Assembly (NCBI RefSeq): GCF_900188205.1
Contig: NZ_FZOH01000004.1
Span: 1 to 64,000 of the forward strand
Reading direction: 5' to 3'
Source of the DNA: Geodermatophilus saharensis
Lineage (GTDB): Bacteria; Actinomycetota; Actinomycetes; Mycobacteriales; Geodermatophilaceae
Length of the DNA stretch: 64,000 bases
In this document: piece after piece, positions 1-8,382 of the stretch
Numbering within the stretch: the stretch's first letter is position 1
How the letters are laid out: the number at the start of each line of letters is the position of its first letter
Position numbers and translations under genes: made by a program
Notes under the pieces: generated by a model
Databases searched by the model: none
Told to the model about the DNA's origin: nothing
The model's input: the letters and a program-made list of their open reading frames with translations, nothing else

Positions 1-356
1 GGTTCGGGGTGGACGTGGCCATCGACGCCGTCGGCCGCCCGGAGGTGTTCGAGCAGGCCTTCTACGCCCGCGACCTGGCCGGGCGCGTGGTGCTGGTCGG
101 GGTGCCCACCCCGGAGATGCGGCTGACCCTGCCGATGATCGAGCTGTTCGGCCGCGGCGGGGCGCTGAAGTCGAGCTGGTACGGCGACTGCCTGCCCTCC
201 CGGGACTTCCCGATGCTGGCCGACCTCTACCGGCAGGGCCGCTTCCCGCTGGCCGACTTCGTCACCGAGACCATCGGCCTGGACGACGTGGAGGCCGCCT
301 TCGCCAAGATGCACCGCGGCGAGGTGCTGCGCTCCGTGGTGGTGTTCGAGAAGTGA
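1..356 (+). CDS. mscR: S-(hydroxymethyl)mycothiol dehydrogenase, C-terminal part (5' end outside window)
   Basis: The frame is open through the left edge, so only about the last 118 residues are present. They match the end of a zinc-dependent medium-chain alcohol dehydrogenase: the end of the NAD-binding fold ([14 protein letters not shown], then GRVVLVGVP) and the [20 protein letters not shown] segment of the class III, MscR-type enzymes. Family knowledge: MscR oxidises the formaldehyde-mycothiol adduct NAD-dependently. Its stop overlaps the GTG of a metallo-beta-lactamase-fold hydrolase by 4 bp, a pairing I recall for mscR in actinobacteria. The nearby Rieske demethylase genes would supply the formaldehyde. 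Catalytic zinc ligands lie outside the window, so another zinc dehydrogenase of this class cannot be excluded. Confidence 0.8.
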   Translation, partial: FGVDVAIDAVGRPEVFEQAFYARDLAGRVVLVGVPTPEMRLTLPMIELFGRGGALKSSWYGDCLPSRDFPMLADLYRQGRFPLADFVTETIGLDDVEAAFAKMHRGEVLRSVVVFEK

Positions 357-973
357 CCGCCCGCATCGAGAAGACCGTCGTCTCCGGGGTGTTCAGCCTC
401 GACGGGCAGGACTTCGACGTCGACAACAACGTCTGGCTCGTCGGCGACGACGCCGAGGTGCTCGTCATCGACGCCCCGCACCGCGCCGGGCCGATCGTGC
501 AGGCCATCGGCGGGCGGCGGGTGACCGCGATCGTGCTCACCCACGGGCACAACGACCACATCACCGCCGCGGTCGACCTGCGGGCGGCCACCGGCGCGCC
601 GGTCTGGTTCCACCCCGCCGACACGATGCTGTGGGACGTGGTCCACGGCGAGGTGCACCCCGAGGCCCGCCCCGACGAGGCGCTGGCCGAGGGCACCCGG
701 TTCCGGGTGGCCGGCACGAGCCTGACCACGCTGCACACCCCCGGTCACTCCCCGGGCAGCAGCTGCCTGCACGCTCCCGACCTGGCCGCGGTGTTCACCG
801 GGGACACGCTGTTCTGCGGCGGGCCGGGCGCCACCGGCCGCTCGTACAGCGACCACCCGACGATCGTGCGGTCGATCCGCGCCAAGCTGCTAACCCTGCA
901 CGGCGACACCGTCGTGCACACCGGGCACGGCGAGGACACGACCATCGGAGCGGAGCTCGGCCGTGTCGGCTGA
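353..973 (+). CDS. MBL-fold metallo-hydrolase, partner of mscR
   Basis: This 206-residue protein has the metallo-beta-lactamase signature THGHNDH, with H64, H66, D68 and H69 as metal ligands. Further metal positions are HTPGHSPGS around residue 125, FTGDTLF around residue 147 and a late TGHGEDT motif. It is the glyoxalase II-like hydrolase class and is cytoplasmic, with no signal peptide. The GTG start overlaps the mscR stop (GTGA), so the two are translationally coupled. Inference: it hydrolyses S-formylmycothiol or a related thioester made by MscR, finishing formaldehyde oxidation to formate. The exact substrate cannot be read from the sequence. Confidence 0.88.
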   Translation: MTARIEKTVVSGVFSLDGQDFDVDNNVWLVGDDAEVLVIDAPHRAGPIVQAIGGRRVTAIVLTHGHNDHITAAVDLRAATGAPVWFHPADTMLWDVVHGEVHPEARPDEALAEGTRFRVAGTSLTTLHTPGHSPGSSCLHAPDLAAVFTGDTLFCGGPGATGRSYSDHPTIVRSIRAKLLTLHGDTVVHTGHGEDTTIGAELGRVG

Positions 974-1838
974 GGGCGGCGTCGTCCTCGACGCGCGGGT
1001 CGCGCTGGAGGCCGCGCTGCGGGGGGCCAGTTACGAGGTCCTGCCGCTGCGGGGGACCGAGGAGGCGGTCGTCGAGCACGTCCCCCGCAGCGTCCCCCTG
1101 ACCGTGACGGTGACCCAGTCCAGGGGCCTCACGCCCACGCTCGACCTGGCCGAACGCCTCGCCGGCCACGGGTTCGCGGTCAGCCCGCACCTGGCCGCCC
1201 GGCTCGTCCGCGACGCGACGCACCTGTCCGACGTCGTCGCGCACCTGCACGCCGCGGGCGTCGACGGCGTGTTCGTCGTCGGAGGCGACGCCCCGGAGCC
1301 CGCGGGGACGTTCACCGACGCCCTCGGTCTGCTCGAGGCGCTGGAGACCGCCGGCCACTCCTTCCGGCACGTGGGGATCGGCGGCTACCCCGAGGGGCAC
1401 GGGCACATCAGCCCGGCGCTGATCGAACGCGCCCTCGAGCGCAAGGCCCCGCACGCCGGCGAGGTCATCACCCAGCTGTGCTTCTCCGCCGCGGCGATCA
1501 CGGCGTGGGCGCGGCAGGTCGCGCTGCGGGGTGTCGACCTGCCGATCCGGATCGGCCTCCCGGGCGCGGTGACGCGCCAGAAGCTGGTGCGCATCTCCGC
1601 CGGCCTCGGACTCGGCCAGTCGGCCCGGTTCCTGTCGAAGCAGCACAGGCTGATCTGGCGCTTCCTCCTCCCCCACGGCTACCGGCCGGACCGGCTCGTC
1701 GACGGTCTCGCCCCTGCCCTCGGGCAGCCCGGGCACCACCTGCGGGGCTTCCACTTCTCCACCTTCAACGAGGTGGCGCGGACGGAGGCCTGGCGGCAGG
1801 ACCGGCTGGCCCGCCTGTCCGGCGACGGCACGGGGTAG
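963..1838 (+). CDS. methylenetetrahydrofolate reductase-like protein (MetF family)
   Basis: This 291-residue TIM-barrel protein shows MetF-family features: LTVTVTQSRGLTPTLDLAERL near the N-terminus, GVDGVFVVGGDAPEPAG in the middle, IGGYPEGH around residue 140, and ITQLCFSAAAITAWA with the Q-x-C/F-F flavin-pocket region around residue 175. It overlaps the hydrolase gene by 11 bp, so the three genes form one operon. Members of this divergent MTHFR-like subgroup often sit beside N-demethylation genes, which suggests handling of folate-bound one-carbon units released from methylated amines. This role is inferred. Normal MetF (methionine synthesis) is less likely because no methionine genes are near. 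Confidence 0.75.
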   Translation: MSAEGGVVLDARVALEAALRGASYEVLPLRGTEEAVVEHVPRSVPLTVTVTQSRGLTPTLDLAERLAGHGFAVSPHLAARLVRDATHLSDVVAHLHAAGVDGVFVVGGDAPEPAGTFTDALGLLEALETAGHSFRHVGIGGYPEGHGHISPALIERALERKAPHAGEVITQLCFSAAAITAWARQVALRGVDLPIRIGLPGAVTRQKLVRISAGLGLGQSARFLSKQHRLIWRFLLPHGYRPDRLVDGLAPALGQPGHHLRGFHFSTFNEVARTEAWRQDRLARLSGDGTG

Positions 1839-1857
1839 CGGATCCGCCGCTCCCACG

Positions 1858-1896
1858 CCGAGGGGCCGGGAGGACCTCGTCCTCCCGGCCCCTCGG
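1858..1896. terminator. bidirectional intrinsic terminator-like hairpin
   Basis: A perfect 18-bp stem (1858-1875 with 1879-1896) closes on a 3-nt CTC loop. It lies between two convergent genes whose stops are about 20 bp and 12 bp away, so it probably ends transcription from both sides. There is no clear U-tract, as is common in GC-rich actinobacteria. Confidence 0.8.
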
Positions 1897-1907
1897 GGTG
1901 TCCCGCC

Positions 1908-3029
1908 TCAGCCCGACAGGCGCTGGGTCAGCCACTCGTGGAAGGCGCCGATGTGGTGCTCGGAGGGCACGAGCACGCCACCGTTGGCGTAGGCCCGCGA
2001 GGACATGGCCGGCTGCGTGCGCTCGCAGGCCGCGAAGTCCTGCTCGTTGACCCGGTGGAACAGCTCCACCGACCGGGACACGTCCCTGCCCGACTCCACC
2101 ACGTCGCGGGAGTAGAGCCAGTCGCACTCCACGATCGTGCGGTCCTCCGCGACCGGGAACATCCGGTGGAAGACCACGTGGTCGGGCACCAGGTTGACGA
2201 AGACCGTCGGCCGGACGGTGATGGCGTAGTAGCGGCGGTCCTGGTCCTCGGCGACGCCGGGGAGCTTGTCGAAGCCCTCGCCGCCGTCGACGGTGAAGCC
2301 CTGGACCTCCTTCCCGAACTCCGCGCCGTGCCCGACGAAGAACTGCGCGGCGTAGCCGTCGGCGAACTCCGGGAGCACCTCGGTCAGCTCAGGGTGGATG
2401 GTCGCGCAGTGGTAGCACTCCATGAAGTTCTCGATGATGAGCTTCCAGTTGGCCTTCACGTCGTAGGTGATGCGACGGCCCACGGTGAGCGAGTCCAGCT
2501 CGTAGCGGTCGATGGACTCCACGTCCCCCAGCCGCTCGGTGACGGCGCCCACCACGTCGTCCTCGAACGACGGGGGCTCCGTCGCCAGACACACCCAGGC
2601 GTAGCCGAGCCACTCCCGCAGGTGGACCGGCACCAGCCCGTACTGGACCCGGTCGACGTCGGGCATCTTCGTCAGGTTCGGGGCCGCGATCAGCTTGCCG
2701 TCGAGGTCGTAGGTCCAGGCGTGGTACGGGCACTGGAAGGCGCGCTTGACCGCACCCGAGTCCTCCGTGCAGATCTGCGCCCCGCGGTGCCGGCAGACGT
2801 TGAGGAACGCGCGCAGCCCGCCGTCCCGGCTGCGGACGACGAGGACGCTCTCCCTGCCCACCTGGACCTTCCGGAAGGAGCCGGGGGTCGGCAGGTCACT
2901 CGAGCGCACGACGCAGAACCACATGTCCTCGAAGACGTGCGCCTGCTCCAGCGCGAAGACGGCCGGGTCGGTGTAGTAGTGACCCGGCAACGTGGAGATG
3001 AGGCTCGCGGGCTGTTCGGTGGTGGTCAT
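1908..3029 (-). CDS. Rieske non-heme iron oxygenase, alpha subunit (betaine/carnitine-type demethylase)
   Basis: This 373-residue protein has a Rieske [2Fe-2S] domain with C79-x-H81 and C100-x2-H103 (CRHRG, CPYHAW). It also has a mononuclear iron site in ENFMECYHCATIHPEL (H207, H212), a bridging acid E204 and a probable third ligand D331. A Glu bridge with ENFxECYHC is seen in carnitine, glycine-betaine and stachydrine oxygenases rather than classic naphthalene-type enzymes. The start is the ATG preceded by GAGGTG at good spacing; a longer frame upstream has no ribosome site. Neighbours (formaldehyde removal, folate enzyme, BCCT transporter, ferredoxin and reductase) support oxidative N-demethylation of a quaternary amine. 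Glycine betaine is my best guess, with carnitine, choline or stachydrine as alternatives. Confidence 0.88.
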   Translation of the reverse strand: MTTTEQPASLISTLPGHYYTDPAVFALEQAHVFEDMWFCVVRSSDLPTPGSFRKVQVGRESVLVVRSRDGGLRAFLNVCRHRGAQICTEDSGAVKRAFQCPYHAWTYDLDGKLIAAPNLTKMPDVDRVQYGLVPVHLREWLGYAWVCLATEPPSFEDDVVGAVTERLGDVESIDRYELDSLTVGRRITYDVKANWKLIIENFMECYHCATIHPELTEVLPEFADGYAAQFFVGHGAEFGKEVQGFTVDGGEGFDKLPGVAEDQDRRYYAITVRPTVFVNLVPDHVVFHRMFPVAEDRTIVECDWLYSRDVVESGRDVSRSVELFHRVNEQDFAACERTQPAMSSRAYANGGVLVPSEHHIGAFHEWLTQRLSG

Positions 3030-3143
3030 ACGGCACCTCGGGGTTCCGTCGGGCGATGTGAGCACTGCGCCGGAAGTCGCACGACCCCAGGGTCTGCGAC
3101 CAACCACGGTCGTCATCCGCCAGCGAGCTCCAGACGACCGGTG

Positions 3144-3181
3144 TGTTGCACATTACTCAGCAGCTCGCGCAGGACGCAACA
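3144..3181. promoter_or_regulatory. putative operator pair upstream of the Rieske oxygenase
   Basis: Two GTTGC half-sites face each other: TGTTGCACA on the plus strand (3144-3152) and TGTTGCGTC on the minus strand (3173-3181). The same core stands before the ferredoxin gene and the BCCT gene. It lies between the oxygenase start and the oppositely placed IclR gene, where an IclR-family repressor or activator would be expected to bind. Confidence 0.45.
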
Positions 3182-3250
3182 ATCCCGCGACAGTCTCCTG
3201 CCGCTGCCGCCACCCGGACCCCCGGGACCGACCCGACCCCGCGGGTGGGC

Positions 3251-4051
3251 TCAGCGGGACGGGCCGAAGAACCCCAGCCGCCGGCTCAGCTCCTCGGCGC
3301 CGGCGCACACCCGCCGGGCCAGCGCGGGGAAGTCCTGCGACGCCATGCGGAAGGACGGCCCCGAGACGCTGAGCGCCGCGACCACGTCGCCGTCCGCGCC
3401 CCGGACCGGGGCGGCGACGGCGCTGAGCCCGACCTCGTACTCCTCGACGGTGCACCCCCAGCCCTGCTCGGCGATCCGGTCGAGGTCCTGCCGCAGCGCC
3501 TCCGGGTCGGTGATCGTGGCGGGGGTGAACCGCTGCAGGTCCCGGGAGAGCACGTCCTTGCGGACGGCGTCGGCAGCGTGGGCCAGCAGCACCTTGCCGC
3601 TCGACGTCGCGTGCAGCGGCGTGCCCTGCCCCACCCAGTTGTGCGTGCTGAGCGCGGCCGGCCCGCGGGCCTGGCTGACGTTCACCGCACGGTCACCGTC
3701 GAGGATGGCGATGTTGACCGTCTCCTCGAGGTCGGCCGCCAGGGCCTCGCAGATCACTCGCCCCTCCCGGGCGATGTCCAGCTGGACGGCGGCGGCGCCG
3801 GCGAGGCGCACGACGCCGAAGCCCAGCCGGTACTTGCCGCGATCGGCCAGCTGCTCGACGAAGCCCCGGCTCTCGAGGACCGCGACCAGCCGGAAGGCGG
3901 TGGACTTGTGCACGCCCAGCTCGGCGGCCACCTCCGTGACCCCGGCCTCCCCGTGCGCCGCGAGGATCTCGAGGACGCTCAGCGCACGGTCCACGGACTG
4001 GACCGCGGCGACCGAGTTCCGCTCTCCGTTCGCACCCTGCGGCCCGCTCAT
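3251..4051 (-). CDS. IclR-family transcriptional regulator
   Basis: This 266-residue protein has an N-terminal winged helix (VQSVDRALSVLEILAAHGEAGVTEVAAELGVHKSTAFRLVAVLESRGFV, about residues 18-65) and a C-terminal IclR effector domain, with LHATSSGKVLLA and GWGCTVEEYEVGLSAVAAPV typical of the family. The start is the ATG giving MSGPQGANG; a longer open frame upstream lacks family similarity. The gene lies between the Rieske oxygenase and the ferredoxin-reductase unit. It is a likely local regulator responding to the methylated amine or a breakdown product, which is inferred from position and the shared GTTGC motif. Activator versus repressor cannot be decided. Confidence 0.92.
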   Translation of the reverse strand: MSGPQGANGERNSVAAVQSVDRALSVLEILAAHGEAGVTEVAAELGVHKSTAFRLVAVLESRGFVEQLADRGKYRLGFGVVRLAGAAAVQLDIAREGRVICEALAADLEETVNIAILDGDRAVNVSQARGPAALSTHNWVGQGTPLHATSSGKVLLAHAADAVRKDVLSRDLQRFTPATITDPEALRQDLDRIAEQGWGCTVEEYEVGLSAVAAPVRGADGDVVAALSVSGPSFRMASQDFPALARRVCAGAEELSRRLGFFGPSR

Positions 4052-4094
4052 GGCGTCAGCGTAGGTCGCCGGCCGGGCGAGACCCCGGCCTCTC

Positions 4095-4160
4095 TTGACG
4101 GGCAGGATCGACCTCGCCCATGCTGTTGCGTCATCGGCACAGTGTTGCATAAAGCGCAAC
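4095..4160 (+). promoter_or_regulatory. promoter and GTTGC operator region of the ferredoxin-reductase operon
   Basis: A TTGACG box (4095-4100) is followed at 18 bp by CATGCT (4119-4124), a plausible sigma70-like promoter. Two copies of the local motif follow: TGTTGCGTCAT (4124-4134) and the 17-bp near-palindrome GTTGCATAAAGCGCAAC (4144-4160). Sites on and just after the -10 box would suit repression by the divergent IclR protein. Confidence 0.5.
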
Positions 4161-4180
4161 GAGATGAGCCTGGAGCGCCC

Positions 4181-4501
4181 ATGATCCCGGTCTGCCCCAC
4201 GACCGCACTGCCGCCCGGCGAGGCGATCCGCGTCGAGGGCGACGAGCCCATCGCCGTCTTCAACGTCGACGGCGAGTTCTACGCCATCGACGACACGTGC
4301 ACCCACCAGGACGCCTCGCTGGCCGACGGCTGGCTGGACGGCTGCGCGGTGGAGTGCCCGCTGCACGCCTCGTGCTTCGACCTCCGCACCGGGAAGGTGT
4401 CCGGCCCCCCGGCCAAGACGCCCGTCCGCACGCACCGGGTCGTCGTGGCCGACGGCGTGGTCCACGTGCAGCCCGGGGTCGCCGCGGAGGGCGCCGCGTG
4501 A
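4181..4501 (+). CDS. Rieske-type [2Fe-2S] ferredoxin
   Basis: This 106-residue single-domain protein has the ligand set C40-x-H42 (CTHQDASL) and C59-x2-H62 (CPLHASCFDL). It is the bacterial Rieske ferredoxin type that carries electrons to three-component ring-hydroxylating oxygenases (BphF-like). The ATG follows GGAG. Its stop overlaps the GTG of a FAD-dependent reductase, so the pair forms an electron-transfer operon. Inferred role: pass electrons from the reductase to the Rieske oxygenase encoded on the opposite strand about 1.1 kb away. Confidence 0.93.
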   Translation: MIPVCPTTALPPGEAIRVEGDEPIAVFNVDGEFYAIDDTCTHQDASLADGWLDGCAVECPLHASCFDLRTGKVSGPPAKTPVRTHRVVVADGVVHVQPGVAAEGAA

Positions 4502-5670
4502 GCACCACGATCGCCGTGGTCGGGGCCTCCCTGGCCGGCCTCTCCGCCGCCCGGGCACTCCGCGACCAGTCCTACGACGGCCGCATCGTGGTGATCGGCG
4601 ACGAGGTGCACGCCCCCTACGACCGGCCGCCGCTGTCCAAGGAGTTCCTGGCCGGCACGGCGTCACGGCAGGACATCGCCCTGGGCGCCCCCGACGACGA
4701 GGACCTGCAGCTGGAGTGGCGGCTGGGGACCACGGCGGTCGGCCTGGACTCCCTCGGCCGCTCGGTGCGGCTCGCGGACGGCAGCGCGGTCCGCGCCGAT
4801 GGCGTCGTCCTCGCCACGGGCGCCCGCGCCCGGCGACTGCCCGGCGGCGACGGCCTCGACGGCGTGCACGTGCTGCGCTCCCTCGACGACGCGATCGCCC
4901 TGCGGGAGGACCTGGCCGTCGCCGAGCGCCTCGTCGTGATCGGTGCCGGGTTCATCGGGGCCGAGGTCGCCGCGACGGCCCGCACGCTCGGACTGGACGT
5001 CACCGTCGTCGAGACGCAGCCGGTCCCGCTCGCCGGCCCGCTGGGCGCCGACCTGGGCGCGGTCTGCGCCCAGCTGCACGCCGACCACGGCACCCGGCTG
5101 CTCGTCGGCACCGGGGTCGCCGGGCTCGTCGGCACCGGCAGGGTCGAGGCCGTCGAGCTGACCGACGGCACGCGCCTGCCCGCCGACGTGGTGGTCGTGG
5201 GGATCGGCGCCGCGCCGAACACCGAGTGGCTCACCCACTCCGGCGTGGCCCTCGGCAACGGCGTCCTCACCGATGCGCGCGGCGCCACCACCGTCCCCGG
5301 CGTGGTCGCGGTCGGTGACTGTGCCGCGACCTGGTCGGTCGCCGCCGGGCGGCACGTCCGCACCGAGCACTGGACCAACGCGCTCGAGCAACCGGCCACG
5401 GCGACCGCCGCCCTGCTGGGCGCCGGGGGGCCGGCTCCCACTCCCGTGCCCTACTTCTGGTCCGACCAGTACGGCGCCCGCATCCAGTTCGCCGGGTCGC
5501 GCCGCGAGGGGGACGTCGTCCGCCTGGTCGAGGGCAGCTTCGCCGACCGCAGCTTCCTGGTGGCCTACGAGCGTGACGGGCACCCGGTGGCCGTCCTCGG
5601 GATGAACCAGCCCCGCCTGTTCACGCGGTGGCGCCGGCAGCTGCGCTCGGCGGTACCGACGGCGTCCTGA
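4498..5670 (+). CDS. NAD(P)H:ferredoxin reductase, FAD-dependent
   Basis: This 390-residue pyridine-nucleotide-disulfide family reductase has an N-terminal FAD dinucleotide fold (IAVVGASLAGLSAARAL), the YDRPPLSKEFL segment typical of ferredoxin and rubredoxin reductases, an NAD fold (VVIGAGFIGAEVAA, about residues 147-160) and the second FAD motif VPGVVAVGDCA (about residue 270). The GTG start overlaps the ferredoxin stop and has GGAGGG upstream. The length and lack of a redox CxxC disulfide fit BphA4/PdR-type ferredoxin reductases. It supplies electrons from NAD(P)H to the adjacent Rieske ferredoxin. Confidence 0.93.
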   Translation: MSTTIAVVGASLAGLSAARALRDQSYDGRIVVIGDEVHAPYDRPPLSKEFLAGTASRQDIALGAPDDEDLQLEWRLGTTAVGLDSLGRSVRLADGSAVRADGVVLATGARARRLPGGDGLDGVHVLRSLDDAIALREDLAVAERLVVIGAGFIGAEVAATARTLGLDVTVVETQPVPLAGPLGADLGAVCAQLHADHGTRLLVGTGVAGLVGTGRVEAVELTDGTRLPADVVVVGIGAAPNTEWLTHSGVALGNGVLTDARGATTVPGVVAVGDCAATWSVAAGRHVRTEHWTNALEQPATATAALLGAGGPAPTPVPYFWSDQYGARIQFAGSRREGDVVRLVEGSFADRSFLVAYERDGHPVAVLGMNQPRLFTRWRRQLRSAVPTAS

Positions 5671-6137
5671 CGCCGACGCCGGTACCACCCCGGCCGGGGG
5701 TCGTCCCCGAAACGGCTCGCGCGCCACTCCCGCACCCGGTCCGGCCGACCGCAGCGTCGGCCGGGCCTCGCCGCGGTCGACGGGGTCCGACGAGGGCCCG
5801 GCGATGCGCCGTCCGCGGGCCACCGCCGCGCCTGGCGTCGTGCCCCGTCGGCGCTCCGGCGTCGACGCCCCCTCTGGACGCCCCCCTCGACGCCGTCCCG
5901 GCCCGGGCACGGGCGTGACCGGCCACCCGCACGGCCCCGTCACCGACGGGTCGCGCGTGCCCCGTGCCGCCCTCCGCCCCGCGGTCGGCCCGGAGGAGAC
6001 CCCGCCGTGAGGACCCGCGACGCCCCGGCCGTGCGTGGTGCCGGGGCCGGACGCACGCCGACCCGGGGGTCGGCGTGCGGCGGAGGCACCCGGGTCCCGC
6101 CGGTCACGCGCCGCAGGGGGCTGCGCCCGACACGGCG
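5671..6137. other. intergenic stretch, no gene seen
   Basis: About 470 bp lie between the reductase gene and the terminator of the BCCT gene. The open frames here are either short or antisense shadows of the BCCT gene, and none shows family-like sequence. No clear promoter or RNA element was recognised. Confidence 0.5.
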
Positions 6138-6188
6138 GAGCCTCCCGGCACCGGGGCGGCGTGCAGCGGCTCCGGTGCCGGGAGGCTC
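6138..6188 (-). terminator. intrinsic terminator-like hairpin after the BCCT gene
   Basis: A perfect 17-bp stem (6138-6154 with 6172-6188) with a 17-nt loop starts 19 bp past the BCCT stop codon on the minus strand. Confidence 0.75.
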
Positions 6189-6207
6189 TCCTCCCGCGAG
6201 CGAGGGG

Positions 6208-8187
6208 TCAGTCGCGTGGATCCGACGGCCGGCCCATCGCCTCCGCCCTCGGCTGCGTCCGCGCGGGGACGGACGGGCCGTCCCCGGGCGATGCCACGAA
6301 GTTGCCGCCCGGGGAGGGCGGCACCTGGCCGTCCGTTCCCGGGCTGCCCACGGGCGGCTGTCCCGGGTCGGCGGTCGTGGCGCCCGACGACGGGTCCGGC
6401 GTCTTCTCCACGACCAGGACGAAGTCGTCGCCGTGGCGACTGATGCCGTCGACGACGGCCTGCTCGATCGCCAGGGAGGCGTAGTTGCCGCGCAGGACGA
6501 TCGGGTCGTGCCGGAGGTCCTTCACCAGGCTCACCGCCAGTGCCGCCATCACCAGGGCGAAGGGCAGCGCCGCGATGATCGTCAGGTTCTGCAGCCCAGT
6601 CAGCGCGGCCCCGTCCTCGCCCAGCAGCAGCATGATCGCGGCCACCGACCCCATCACGACGCCCCAGAAGACGACGACCCAGCGGCTGGGCTCCAGGGTG
6701 CCGCGCTGCGAGAGCGACCCCATGACGATCGAGGCCGCGTCCGCGCCGGACACGAAGAAGATCGCCACGAGGACCATCACCAGCACGGTCGCGGCAGTGG
6801 CCAGCGGGTACTGCTCCAGGACGGCGAACAGCTGGCCCTCGGTGGTGCCCTGACCGGCGATGTCGGCGCCGCCGCGCTGGGCGGCGATCCCGGCCCCGCC
6901 GAACACCGCGAACCACAGCAGGCTGACCAGGCTGGGCACCAGGAGCACGCCCGTGACGAACTGGCGGATGGTGCGGCCGCGGCTGATGCGGGCGATGAAC
7001 AGACCGACGAACGGCGTCCAGCTGATCCACCAGGCCCAGTAGAAGACCGTCCAGCCGCGCAGCCAGGTGGCCATCGCGTCGCCACCGGTGGCCTCGGTGC
7101 GCGCGGCCATCTCGCCGAGGTCGGAGAAGTAGCTGCCGACCGCGTCGGGGATCAGGTTCAGGATGAAGATCGTCGGACCGAGGACGAAGACGAACACCGC
7201 GAGCAGCAGCGCCAGGACCATGTTGGTGTTGGACAGCCACTGGATCCCGCGCTCGATGCCGGAGACGGCCGAGGCGACGAAGGCCGCCGTCAGGATCGCG
7301 ATGATCGCGACCAGGACGCCGTTGCCGACGTCCCCGGCCCAGCCGAGGATCTCCACCCCGCTGCCGATCTGCAGGGCACCGAGGCCCAGGGACGCGGCCG
7401 AGCCGAACAGCGTGGCGAAGATGGCGAGGACGTCGATGACGCGGCCGGCCGGCCCCTCGGCCCGCCGGCGGCCGAGCAGCGGGATGAAGGCGGAGCTGAT
7501 CAGCTGCCGGCGGCCCTTGCGGAAGGTGCCGTAGGCGATGGCCAGCCCGACGACGGCGTACATCGCCCACGGGTGCAGCGTCCAGTGGAACAGCGTGGTC
7601 GCCATCGCCGTCTGGATCGCCTCCGACGACTCCGCCTCGGTGGTGAGCGGAGGCGGCGAGACGTAGTGCGACAGGGGCTCGGCGACCCCGAAGAACATGA
7701 GGCCGATGCCCATGCCCGCGCTGAACATCATCGCGATCCACGAGACGGTGCGGAACTCCGGCCGCTCGGTGTCCCGTCCCAGCGGGATCCGCCCGTACTT
7801 GCCGGCCGCCAGCCAGATGACGTAGATGACGAACGCCGAGGCGAGCAGCACGAACAGCCAGCCCAGGTTGCCGGTGATCCAGCCGAGGGCCGACGTGCTG
7901 GCGGTGCCGAGACCCGTCGGGCTCACGAAGCCCCAGGCGACGAAGCCCAGCGCCATGACCGCGGCGATGGCGAACAGCACCCTGTCCACGGCCCAGTGGC
8001 TGTCGGCGACACAGGGCGGCGGCTCGGCGATCGCCGGGTGGGTGCCGGTCACGGTCACGTCCGTCGCGTGCACGGCCGGGCGGTCCGCGGCGGCCGGCGC
8101 ACCCCTGCCGGACGGCGGATCGGCCCCCACGGCTCCTGACTGGCCCGCCCGGGGAGGAGACGAGGCGGACTTCCGCGGATTCTCCAT
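6208..8187 (-). CDS. BCCT-family betaine/carnitine/choline transporter
   Basis: This 659-residue membrane protein has about 12 transmembrane segments. It carries the BCCT signature around GWTVFYWAWWISWTPFVGLF, followed by IARISRGRTIRQF, and has a hydrophilic C-terminal tail rich in Pro and Gly. BCCT carriers import quaternary ammonium compounds with Na+ or H+. I chose the ATG giving MENPRKSA, which has GGGGA upstream; ATG at 8199 (MGIV) is also possible, while the longer frame would run through the GTTGC motif. Its place at the end of the demethylation locus suggests substrate uptake for catabolism and not only osmoprotection. Confidence 0.93.
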   Translation of the reverse strand: MENPRKSASSPPRAGQSGAVGADPPSGRGAPAAADRPAVHATDVTVTGTHPAIAEPPPCVADSHWAVDRVLFAIAAVMALGFVAWGFVSPTGLGTASTSALGWITGNLGWLFVLLASAFVIYVIWLAAGKYGRIPLGRDTERPEFRTVSWIAMMFSAGMGIGLMFFGVAEPLSHYVSPPPLTTEAESSEAIQTAMATTLFHWTLHPWAMYAVVGLAIAYGTFRKGRRQLISSAFIPLLGRRRAEGPAGRVIDVLAIFATLFGSAASLGLGALQIGSGVEILGWAGDVGNGVLVAIIAILTAAFVASAVSGIERGIQWLSNTNMVLALLLAVFVFVLGPTIFILNLIPDAVGSYFSDLGEMAARTEATGGDAMATWLRGWTVFYWAWWISWTPFVGLFIARISRGRTIRQFVTGVLLVPSLVSLLWFAVFGGAGIAAQRGGADIAGQGTTEGQLFAVLEQYPLATAATVLVMVLVAIFFVSGADAASIVMGSLSQRGTLEPSRWVVVFWGVVMGSVAAIMLLLGEDGAALTGLQNLTIIAALPFALVMAALAVSLVKDLRHDPIVLRGNYASLAIEQAVVDGISRHGDDFVLVVEKTPDPSSGATTADPGQPPVGSPGTDGQVPPSPGGNFVASPGDGPSVPARTQPRAEAMGRPSDPRD

Positions 8188-8202
8188 GACGATCCCCATC
8201 TC

Positions 8203-8220
8203 TGTTGCGTCATTCGAAAC
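8203..8220. promoter_or_regulatory. putative IclR operator upstream of the BCCT gene
   Basis: TGTTGCGTCAT here is identical over 11 bases to the copy at 4124-4134. The 17-mer GTTGCGTCATTCGAAAC (8204-8220) matches the near-palindrome at 4144-4160 at 12 of 17 positions. It lies directly before the BCCT start. Confidence 0.5.
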
Positions 8221-8382
8221 CGGCTTCGCATGAGGGAACCAGAGAGTCGACAAGGGAACAAGAGCCGAACGTGACCTTTTACACAGCCGCAGTCCCAGGG
8301 AAACGCTCCGGGACGCCGGGCGCGACTCGGCGGCGACCGCGACCGGGGAGCCGGCCGGCGGGACCCGTGCGGCGGTGGCGCC

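Noticed and set aside
6007-8139. A 710-residue plus-strand open frame
   Set aside because: It is antisense to the BCCT gene and made of Arg/Asp/His low-complexity residues with no family-like segment.
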